DNA of 19,907 nucleotides, taken from positions 1-19,907 of the forward strand of contig DBTI01000228.1 of NCBI GenBank assembly GCA_002306975.1, given 5' to 3'. A program made the translations under genes and the position numbers. The DNA is from Ruminococcaceae bacterium UBA1320 (GTDB taxonomy: Bacteria; Bacillota; Clostridia; Oscillospirales; Ethanoligenentaceae). The notes beneath the pieces are model-generated. The model saw nothing but the letters and a program-made list of their open reading frames with translations, did no database searches and was not told where the DNA came from. Shown in pieces: positions 13,536-19,907 of this stretch (its first letter is position 1; the number at the start of each line of letters is the position of its first letter).

Positions 13536-14984
13536 CTATACGGATTCCAGCTTTTCTTTTTTCTTTTGAATCAGCGAAAACGCCATGGCAAGCAATGCGG
13601 CAATAACCGCTGACAAAATGGTGACTTGCATTCCCTTGACATACGACGCCTTTGTAAGGGAAGAACCGGATAGACCATATGAAGCATAGGCAGTCTTCGC
13701 CCTGATCGAAGCATAGTTAAAAAGAGCCGCGCTGATTACTACGCCAATCACCATTCCGATATTACGCATCGTGGCGAGCACCCCTGATGCCGCGCCCCTA
13801 TGCTGCGCAGGCGCATTTCCCATGACAGTGCTGTTGTTGGGTATCTGGAACATTCCGGAGCCGGCTCCAGTTAGAATCATGGCAAGAATGATATACCAGT
13901 ATGGAGTATCAAGCTTTACAAAGCAAAGCAGAAAAAGGCCTAACGCCATGACACCCATACCAGAAGCAGCCATGATGCGGCTGTTGTGGTGGTCTGAAAA
14001 TCTCCCGCTAAACGGTGCGACAAGTATCATAGCAAGTGGCATTGGAATATAAACAAGCCCAGTCATTGCGGTTGAAAGCATGCGAACACTTTCTAGATAA
14101 AATGGTGCGATAAACGCAAGAATGAACTGGGACATATAGTTGAATGAGGAAGCAACGACATTGGCTGAATAAATCCGGTTTTGAAACAGTCCAAGGTTTA
14201 ACAATGGGTATTTTGACTTTCTCTCAACCAGAATAAATAACACTAAGAAAATCAGGCCCGCTACCAGCAGAACAGCAAACAGTAGGGGGCTTATGTTTTC
14301 ATTGCTGGCAAGGTTGAGTGGCAGCAAGATGAGGAAAAGCGCTACGAAAATCAGAATACTACCTCTTATGTCAAATGGCACAGAAGTACCTTTTGAATCC
14401 TTTGGAATGCTTTTCGTGGCGAGAAAAATGCCAACAATTCCAAAGGGAACATTCATAAAAAAGATGCTTTGCCAGCCAAGTAGATTTGCCAGTACGCCTC
14501 CAACCCCAGGCCCGACACAGCATCCAACCGCAACGGCAATTGCAGTAACGCTGAAGGCTTTGCCTCGATTTTCAGGGGCAACATACTCAGTGATAATAGC
14601 AAGATTGGATGAAAACATCATCCCTGCCCCCAGTGCCTGAAAGACACGACAACCAATCAGCATCTCGATATTGGCAGAAAGCCCGCAGAGAAGTGAACCT
14701 AAGGTAAAAATATAAAAGCCGGTCAGATAGACCTTTCTATGCCCGAAGATATCCGAAAGTCGGCCGAATGTAAGCAACATGCTGCTCACTATCAACAGAT
14801 AAGCAGTGACAACCCATTCCACGATAGATAACGTCACATGATAATCATTTTGAATGACAGGCAGAACGACATTGACAACATTTGAGTCCATTACCGACAT
14901 AAATGACCCGATTGCAATGGACAGCAACATGAATGTCATTCTGCGCTTGCTAAGTGCTAACATTTGACCATTTCTTTCTTGCAT
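13536..14984 (-). CDS. MFS drug efflux transporter, DHA2 (EmrB/QacA) family
   Basis: A 482-residue integral membrane protein with about 14 hydrophobic segments, the layout of the DHA2 drug:proton antiporters. Asp33 in MSVMDSNVVNVVLP is the conserved TM1 position; motif A GRLSDIFGHRKVYLTG is at 74-89 between TM2 and TM3; the antiporter motif C region VGPGVGGVLANLLGW is at ~157-171. It probably exports hydrophobic or cationic compounds by proton exchange; the substrate is unknown. The first ATG lies 3 bp after the TetR stop codon without its own clear ribosome binding site, suggesting translational coupling; a second in-frame ATG is at residue 8. Regulated with the TetR gene from the promoter at 15736-15764. 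Confidence 0.93.
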   Translation of the reverse strand: MQERNGQMLALSKRRMTFMLLSIAIGSFMSVMDSNVVNVVLPVIQNDYHVTLSIVEWVVTAYLLIVSSMLLTFGRLSDIFGHRKVYLTGFYIFTLGSLLCGLSANIEMLIGCRVFQALGAGMMFSSNLAIITEYVAPENRGKAFSVTAIAVAVGCCVGPGVGGVLANLLGWQSIFFMNVPFGIVGIFLATKSIPKDSKGTSVPFDIRGSILIFVALFLILLPLNLASNENISPLLFAVLLVAGLIFLVLFILVERKSKYPLLNLGLFQNRIYSANVVASSFNYMSQFILAFIAPFYLESVRMLSTAMTGLVYIPMPLAMILVAPFSGRFSDHHNSRIMAASGMGVMALGLFLLCFVKLDTPYWYIILAMILTGAGSGMFQIPNNSTVMGNAPAQHRGAASGVLATMRNIGMVIGVVISAALFNYASIRAKTAYASYGLSGSSLTKASYVKGMQVTILSAVIAALLAMAFSLIQKKKEKLESV

Positions 14985-14987
14985 GAA

Positions 14988-15686
14988 TCAATTTTTGAAA
15001 ATATCTAACAGATCATGGTCGTTTTCCAGTTCTTCATTCATTTCATCAATAGATTGTTTGATCTCATCGACATTGAAATCCATGTTTAGCGCCTGCATGA
15101 GAAAAACAACCAGCGGTAATGTAGACTCGCACAAATTGGAACGGGCATCGCCCCTCAGCCAGCAGGTTATCACATTATGGATGGCGCCAATGTAGGCTGT
15201 GGCGGCTACCTTGATGTCAAAAACGACGATCAACTCCCGTTCCTTTAGTGGCTCGAGTATACTTTCTATGTCAGATACTGATTGCCTCATGATTTGAGCG
15301 TATTTTTCTTCAAAGCGGGGATTTAAACCGACTGCTTCAATCATCATGATTTTTGTAAGATCCTTGAACTTTTGATAGCCCCATATTGACGAAGCTATTA
15401 CCCTCGAGAATTTTTTTGCTACCGAGCAGCTGTCTGTTTTTAGTGCATAATCGTTCAGATTACGCAAGGTCTTCCATGTTTCATCATAAAGCTTTTCAAA
15501 CAAATCCTCCTTGTTTTTAAAATAAAGATAGAAAGTTCCTACAGAAATGCCAGCGCCGTCGGTTATATCCTTGACAGCCGTCTGATGGTAGCCTTTTTGG
15601 GCCAATATGGCGGCGGCGGTTTCAAGTATGAGTTTTCTTTTTTCGTCTTTGTGTAGTTCTATTTTTTCAGATCTTTTAAAAGCCAT
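14988..15686 (-). CDS. TetR-family repressor of the MFS efflux operon
   Basis: A 232-residue regulator. Residues 15-62 form the TetR HTH (RKLILETAAAILAQKGYHQTAVKDITDGAGISVGTFYLYFKNKEDLF), with the YLYFKNK signature at its end; the rest is a helical ligand-binding and dimer domain. The frame is open back to 15749, but AAGGAGG lies just before ATG 15684-15686, which gives a normal TetR N terminus. The upstream reading would cross the operator. It is first in a two-gene operon with the transporter and most likely binds the palindrome at 15700-15737, repressing itself and the pump until a substrate binds. Confidence 0.93.
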   Translation of the reverse strand: MAFKRSEKIELHKDEKRKLILETAAAILAQKGYHQTAVKDITDGAGISVGTFYLYFKNKEDLFEKLYDETWKTLRNLNDYALKTDSCSVAKKFSRVIASSIWGYQKFKDLTKIMMIEAVGLNPRFEEKYAQIMRQSVSDIESILEPLKERELIVVFDIKVAATAYIGAIHNVITCWLRGDARSNLCESTLPLVVFLMQALNMDFNVDEIKQSIDEMNEELENDHDLLDIFKN

Positions 15687-15699
15687 AAGAATGATCCTC

Positions 15700-15737
15700 C
15701 TTAAGCAAATGAATGACGCTTCATTCATTTGCTTAAG
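15700..15737. promoter_or_regulatory. Perfect palindromic operator of the TetR regulator
   Basis: CTTAAGCAAATGAATGA (15700-15716) and its exact complement (15721-15737) around CGCT: two 17-bp arms. It overlaps the end of the -10 box and runs to the ribosome binding site, so a bound TetR dimer or pair of dimers would block transcription start. It contains the nested half-site TGAATGA. Confidence 0.85.
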
Positions 15738-15764
15738 CATAACATACAATCAATACTCTGTCAA
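15736..15764 (-). promoter_or_regulatory. Promoter of the tetR-MFS operon
   Basis: On minus, perfect TTGACA (15759-15764) and TATGCT (15736-15741) are 17 nt apart. The -10 overlaps the outer end of the operator palindrome. Confidence 0.85.
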
Positions 15765-15980
15765 CATGATGCTCTGCGGGTCAGGGCCATAAATGCATTT
15801 TATCCATTATGTCGATGGTTCCGTATATATAAACAACAGTCATTTTTTGAAGGTGTTGGCGACTCGTCTTGAAATTTTTTCTTTGGTCGATATCGTGCCG
15901 GTTCAAGTCCGGCCAGCAGCACCAAGTTGTGTGGACGATATAAATAACATGACCCACAAAGACAGTATCTATACGGAAAG
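15765..15980 (+). other. Intergenic region around the tRNA fragment
   Basis: Apart from the tRNA fragment nothing convincing is seen. A 66-codon open frame (15793-15993) runs through the fragment but has no ribosome binding site and no family-like residues, so it is not called. Confidence 0.5.
15863..15924 (+). pseudogene. tRNA 3' fragment (T-arm, acceptor strand and CCA)
   Basis: GCCGG-TTCAAGT-CCGGC (15897-15913) is a perfect T-arm with the conserved GGTTCAAGTCC box, followed by a 7-nt acceptor strand CAGCAGC, discriminator A and CCA (15922-15924). The expected 5' acceptor partner GCTGCTG is not found upstream, and the sequence before (including a GTCTTGAAA anticodon-loop-like piece near 15866-15874) does not fold into D and anticodon arms. 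It is best read as a decayed tRNA or the tRNA-derived attachment end of an integrated element. Identity of the tRNA cannot be settled. Confidence 0.6.
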
Positions 15981-16017
15981 CGGGCTTCCCTGATGTAATT
16001 TCGGGAAGCCCGATTTT
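15981..16017. terminator. Terminator after the chemoreceptor gene
   Basis: CGGGCTTCCC (15981-15990) pairs exactly with GGGAAGCCCG (16003-16012). ATTTTCG follows on plus and CTTTCC on minus. Its position 18 bp after the chemoreceptor stop codon favours a role on the minus strand, although the T-run is weak there. Confidence 0.7.
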
Positions 16018-16029
16018 CGTGATATTTAC

Positions 16030-18924
16030 TTAATATTCGCCGAATCCGTTGTTATTCAGCGTTGTTTTCCGCTTGTTTGAAGCTGGCGCTGCCTGTACGG
16101 CAGACGGTCTTTCGGTTTTTGCTGCGATGGCGGCGCTTTGGCTTTTTCTGAGACTGAACCGCCCAACCATCTCTTTGAGCATCTCGGCCTGTGAGGAAAG
16201 CTCCTCGCTGGCCGCTGCGCTTTCCTCCGCCGTTGCGGAATTTGTCTGAACCACCTGCGACACCTGCTCTACGCCCATGTTGATCTGTGCAACCCCGGTT
16301 GCCTGCTCGTTTGAGGCTGCTGCTATCTCGGCCACCAAAACCGCGGCTTTGTCAACACCTTCCACTATCTTGACAAGCGCTTCCGCTGTGCCGCTTGCGA
16401 TCTTGGTTCCTGCTTCCGCTTTTTTCATGGAACCTTCTATCATCGTCGTAGTTTCGCTAGCCGCATTGGCACTTTTTGCAGCAAGGTTGCGTACTTCTTC
16501 TGCCACGACTGCGAATCCTTTGCCGTATTGGCCCGCTCTCGCGGCCTCTACCGCAGCATTAAGCGCCAGAATATTTGTCTGGAAGGCGATATCATCAATA
16601 ACCTTTATTACTTTGGATATGTTCGCTGACGCTTCATTTATATCCGACATCGACTGGAGCATAAGCTTCATCTGGTCACTGCCTGTTACCGCATCGTTTT
16701 TGGCTTTCACAGCCAGTTCGTTTGCCTGAATCGCTTTTGTCGAGTTCGCCATCGTCTGAGATGCAATCTCTTTAATAGATGCCGAAAGCTCCTCAATTGA
16801 GCTTGCCTGCTCGGTGGCCCCCTGCGACAAAGCCTGACTGCTGCCTGAAACCTGATTTGACCCTGCTGAAACCTGATCAGCCGATGTATTTATGCTCAAC
16901 AGCACTTCGTTCAGCGAGTCGATAATGGTATTAATGGATACAGAAATACTTTTGTAGTCACCGCCGAATTCTCGCATCCTGTCAATGTCGATATTTCCGC
17001 TTGCTATTTTTTCACAGCAGCTCGAAATCTCATTTACGACATTCGTAAGGTTGTGATCCAATAAGTTCACAGAATCCTTAAGTTCAGCAAAATCACCTTT
17101 ATAATCGCCTTTTACCGATACTTGAAGTTTTCCTTCTGACATTTCCTTCATGACTTCTGAGACTTCATTGAGCGGATTTATTACATAATCAAGTGTTTTG
17201 TTTACACCCTCTACAATTTTACGGAAATCACCATAGTGCTTGGTTGCATCCGCTCTGGTTGAAAGCCTGCCCTCGGCAGCTGCGACACCAAGCATATCTG
17301 TATCTTCCACTAAGCTGTTTACTGCGTCAATACATGTGTTAAGGTTGTTTTTTATAGAGTTAAAGTCACCATTGTAAGTATCTGTTATTTTCGCGGGAAT
17401 GTTGCCGTTGCTTATCTTGTCAACATAGTCGGCCGCTATGTTTAACGGGTCTATAACAGCGTCGAGCGTATTATTCATTCCATCGACAATTTTACGGTAG
17501 TCTCCCTCATGCTTTGCCGCATCTGCTCTTGTTGAAAGTTTTCCCTCAACGGCTGCCTGTGTCAGCATGCCTGCGTCAGCAATTAGACTCTTCAACGCTT
17601 GCTGAACCTTTTCCAAATTACTGCGGATATCGCGGAACATTTCATATTCTTTCCCTGTATATTCGTTGCCTTCGGAAATGTCTAAGTCGAGCTCAATATT
17701 TCCGCTCGAAAGCCTGCTCAAGTTTTTTGCAAGCCTTTCAGTTTCTAAATCAAGATACTCTGATTGCTTTTTTGATATGTTTGAAGCTTTATGTACTTCA
17801 TCAAATGCCTTTACCACTTCATCAAGCAACTGATTTTCACCAATGATCATTGAAGCATACTGACCCTTAAATTTGCCTGAGTTACCCCTTAGTGCAAAAT
17901 TACCCTCCCCTGCTGCAATAATCAGCCTGTCTGTTTCAGAGGAAAGATCCTTTAGCGAGTTTATTACACCCAACAAGCTAATTGTCAATACGTCCTTATC
18001 TGATTGTGCCGTTATTGACACATCCACGTCGCCTAAGGCTATTTTTTCAGCTACCAAAGCCTGCCCTTTTATATTTTTCGCCATTTTATCAAATGAATTC
18101 AGTAAAGCTCCGATTTCATCATCCGACGCTTTATCAATACTGACATCTACGTCACCGACAGCTAATTTATCTGCTATTCCGGTCAAACTCTTAATTGGTT
18201 TAATTATTTTCTTTGAATAATATAAGTATGAAAATACTAATATTAAAAATGAAAAAATGATACAAAGAGGAACAAGTATGAGAATAATCAGGTTTTTCGT
18301 AGTATTTATCGTATTTCCGATTTCCACCTGCGTGCTTTCTATCATAGGCATATAAGTGCCAGTCCCAATAACAAGTTCAAGATCACCGAGCTTCAAAGGG
18401 GAAACGTATGCTATCTTCTCCTCCTGTTTATTTGTTTTCGGGTTCAGCCACTCGTATGTCAGAGAGCCACCGCCCTGTTTGCCAAGTTTAATAAACTCAA
18501 CTACGGGTTTAACGCCGTTTTTATCAACCGTAGCAATTAAATTCTGACCTTCCTGAGCTTTATTTTCAGGAGCGACTAATCGAATTCCTGTTTCATCATA
18601 AACAAAGTAATAACCCGAATCACCATACTTTGAATTTCTGATGTTATCCAGGACTAATTTTTCGAGCTCCTGCTCCGGCATTTTGCCTTTATTTGCATTA
18701 TACAATGCTTCGGTGCTTGTAACCATTATTTGTGTTTCATACTGCACATTTGTCTTAATATTTAAGTAAAGATTATCTGTGGCAACCTTTTGTGATTGCC
18801 CCGTTACAATATTTAATGACACTAACAATCCAATAATCAGTATGATAACAGGAACCAGTGACCCCGTGACAGTAATAGCCATTAATTTTCCTTTAATACT
18901 TTTGCTTCTCTTCTGACTTTTCAT
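16030..18924 (-). CDS. Methyl-accepting chemotaxis protein with Cache sensor and HAMP array
   Basis: A 964-residue receptor (numbered from ATG 18922-18924; the frame opens at GTG 18936). TM1 is at ~17-41, an extracytoplasmic single-Cache-like domain at ~50-190 (GYYFVYDETGIRLVAP, LELVIGTGTYMP), TM2 at ~212-236, and HAMP at ~237-290. A long stretch to ~650 holds repeated HAMP-like units: LGDVDVSI appears twice, and the LSTRADA-KH-GD-RKIV unit recurs about 90 residues apart. The signalling domain covers ~660-930 with the conserved tip DDIAFQTNILALNAAVEAARAGQYGKGFAVVAEEVRNLA. No NWETF-type CheR tether is seen at the C terminus. It senses a small ligand and signals to CheA/CheW; no other che genes are near. 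Longer than typical receptors because of the HAMP array. Confidence 0.93.
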   Translation of the reverse strand: MKSQKRSKSIKGKLMAITVTGSLVPVIILIIGLLVSLNIVTGQSQKVATDNLYLNIKTNVQYETQIMVTSTEALYNANKGKMPEQELEKLVLDNIRNSKYGDSGYYFVYDETGIRLVAPENKAQEGQNLIATVDKNGVKPVVEFIKLGKQGGGSLTYEWLNPKTNKQEEKIAYVSPLKLGDLELVIGTGTYMPMIESTQVEIGNTINTTKNLIILILVPLCIIFSFLILVFSYLYYSKKIIKPIKSLTGIADKLAVGDVDVSIDKASDDEIGALLNSFDKMAKNIKGQALVAEKIALGDVDVSITAQSDKDVLTISLLGVINSLKDLSSETDRLIIAAGEGNFALRGNSGKFKGQYASMIIGENQLLDEVVKAFDEVHKASNISKKQSEYLDLETERLAKNLSRLSSGNIELDLDISEGNEYTGKEYEMFRDIRSNLEKVQQALKSLIADAGMLTQAAVEGKLSTRADAAKHEGDYRKIVDGMNNTLDAVIDPLNIAADYVDKISNGNIPAKITDTYNGDFNSIKNNLNTCIDAVNSLVEDTDMLGVAAAEGRLSTRADATKHYGDFRKIVEGVNKTLDYVINPLNEVSEVMKEMSEGKLQVSVKGDYKGDFAELKDSVNLLDHNLTNVVNEISSCCEKIASGNIDIDRMREFGGDYKSISVSINTIIDSLNEVLLSINTSADQVSAGSNQVSGSSQALSQGATEQASSIEELSASIKEIASQTMANSTKAIQANELAVKAKNDAVTGSDQMKLMLQSMSDINEASANISKVIKVIDDIAFQTNILALNAAVEAARAGQYGKGFAVVAEEVRNLAAKSANAASETTTMIEGSMKKAEAGTKIASGTAEALVKIVEGVDKAAVLVAEIAAASNEQATGVAQINMGVEQVSQVVQTNSATAEESAAASEELSSQAEMLKEMVGRFSLRKSQSAAIAAKTERPSAVQAAPASNKRKTTLNNNGFGEY

Positions 18925-19416
18925 GATAAACCCCACATCACATTCGTTTTATTCTTCTGTCTGTAAATTCTTTTGTCTTTTACTTATTAACTCTCATGCC
19001 TATTCCAAGTTCAGCCGACAGATTTTTTATGCCTTCCTCCTTCATCATAACGATTTTACTTAATTTCTCTATAGCCCATCCCTTCAAGAAAATGAATATA
19101 TGCATTGGTTTGTAAATGCCCACTGTCAGGAGCATCTTTTTTACATTTTGCTTTCAAACATTTGTCTAGTAATATATATATCGTCACAATTAGATAATTC
19201 AATATAAAGATTTAATATATATTTTACATTTAGACCGCGTAATGGCTGATCAAAACATATCGTTAAATGAATTATTATTGATTTTGCGCTTTTTGAATTT
19301 TGCCAAGGGTTTAATTTTTTTTATTTTTTAGTTACTATTTATATTAACTTGTTCACGTAATATGCGATATAATAGTATGCAGGGTAATTTAGCCATAACG
19401 ATAAAGAGGTGAATAT
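18925..19416. other. Divergent AT-rich intergenic region
   Basis: About 490 bp without a gene between the chemoreceptor (minus) and the GAF-type gene (plus). TATAAT at 19368-19373 on plus is a likely -10 for the right-hand gene, without a clear -35. No flagellar sigma-D type box was found for the chemoreceptor by eye. The stretch 19140-19345 is very AT-rich with T-tracts. Confidence 0.4.
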
Positions 19417-19907
19417 ATGATTAGCAGCCGTAAAGCCCAAATTACCGTAGTTTCAGCAGCTGCAACAATTTGCTTTGCTGCTTTTTTGTTAGATTTAATT
19501 TTAGGTGTTAAGAATAGTTCACTTATGTTAATTAGCATTGCAGTAGTACAAGCTCTCGCCTTTGCGACTGTTCTAATCCTGCTGCATTTATTGTTCATGA
19601 AAAAATCATCCGGGCAAAGCAGCAAAACAAGCCCCGGAGAATTGCCCTCAAATGCGGATGAATGCCAACAGATTGAAAAAAAGTTTAACAGCCTTATCGC
19701 TATAATAGAAAATATTGAAAGCAACGGACCATTCAAAGAAATTTTACAATTCATTTACGACTCATTTTCACCCTATATTCCCTATTCTCATATAGGACTT
19801 GCCCTTATTAACGACGAAGTTACCACAATACGCGCCGCATACTGTGTTTCGGGGCCTCAGCATCCTAATCTTGCAAGGCGGCTGGCTGATTATCAGGCGG
19901 ATCTGCG
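19417..19907 (+). CDS. Membrane-anchored GAF-type sensor protein (5' part, cut by window end)
   Basis: ATG at 19417 with AGAGGTG upstream opens a frame that runs without stop to the end of the window (163 codons). Two hydrophobic segments lie at about residues 8-29 and 36-62, with a short loop between, so the N terminus is a membrane hairpin. A polar linker (KKSSGQSSKTSPGELPSN) leads to a helix and to FIYDSFSPYIPYSHIGLALINDEVTTIRAAYCVSGP, which resembles the start of a GAF domain. The output domain lies outside the window; histidine kinase, diguanylate cyclase or phosphatase are all possible. It is transcribed away from the chemoreceptor. Confidence 0.7.
   Translation, partial: MISSRKAQITVVSAAATICFAAFLLDLILGVKNSSLMLISIAVVQALAFATVLILLHLLFMKKSSGQSSKTSPGELPSNADECQQIEKKFNSLIAIIENIESNGPFKEILQFIYDSFSPYIPYSHIGLALINDEVTTIRAAYCVSGPQHPNLARRLADYQADL

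Noticed and set aside
15841..15924. Intact tRNA gene
   Set aside because: The 3' half is convincing but no 5' acceptor strand, D-arm or paired anticodon stem could be found.
15793..15993. 66-codon plus-strand frame
   Set aside because: It translates the tRNA fragment and part of a terminator and has no ribosome binding site.
18925..19200. Flagellar sigma-D promoter for the chemoreceptor
   Set aside because: No TAAA-N15-GCCGATAA-like pair was found on the minus strand.
19389..19754. 121-codon minus-strand open frame at the right end
   Set aside because: The plus strand carries a frame with a ribosome binding site, two membrane segments and a GAF-like region through the same bases.
1..19907. 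CRISPR array
   Set aside because: No regularly spaced short repeats are present; the repeated segments found are two-copy only.

Overview
The window looks like chromosomal DNA of a low-to-moderate-GC member of the class Clostridia (Firmicutes), possibly close to the Oscillospiraceae. This is inferred from a T-box leader on a branched-chain amino acid operon, strong AGGAGG-type ribosome binding sites, TTG/GTG starts, XRE regulators with a membrane tail, and a large Cache/HAMP chemoreceptor. There is no rRNA, intact tRNA or CRISPR array. The leu/cimA block appears clearly richer in GC than its AT-rich flanks.

Layout. (1) 1-5100: an accessory-looking set of + strand genes. It starts with a probable right end of an IS3-type element and a terminator. 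Then come two unrelated SAM-dependent methyltransferases, a Cdd1-type helix-hairpin-helix protein, a P-loop kinase, a strong terminator, an amidohydrolase, and an XRE regulator with four membrane segments whose leader can fold into two exclusive hairpins. (2) 5200-10302: a minus-strand biosynthetic block cimA-leuC-leuD-leuB, closed by a bidirectional terminator. It is preceded by a T-box leader whose best specifier codon is AUC (Ile). Citramalate synthase with LeuCDB gives a route from pyruvate and acetyl-CoA to 2-oxobutyrate, so an isoleucine-sensing leader fits. LeuCDB also serve leucine synthesis, but no leuA is in the window. (3) 10500-11944: two adjacent copies of a divergent module, each with a ~70-aa HTH regulator on minus and an unknown ~100-aa protein on plus. 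The first copy of the unknown protein is truncated where it meets the second HTH gene. The second module has near-consensus divergent promoters with CG(N8-9)CG motifs over both -10 boxes. (4) 11957-13350: a stand-alone RsmH-like methyltransferase with a ~56-aa N-terminal extension, bracketed by two diverged direct copies of a structured ~85-103 bp repeat. (5) 13334-15764: a TetR-MFS efflux operon with a perfect 17-bp-arm palindrome over its promoter, and a possible 36-aa ORF downstream. (6) 15890-15924: an isolated 3' part of a tRNA (T-arm, acceptor strand, CCA), possibly an integration scar. (7) 15981-18924: a large chemoreceptor on minus. (8) 19417-end: the start of a membrane-anchored GAF-type protein cut off by the window edge.

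The most unusual parts are the duplicated HTH/unknown-protein module (10500-11944), the repeat-bracketed RsmH paralogue (11957-13350), the tRNA fragment and the AUC T-box on cimA. All calls rest on reading the sequence alone; no database search or folding program was run.
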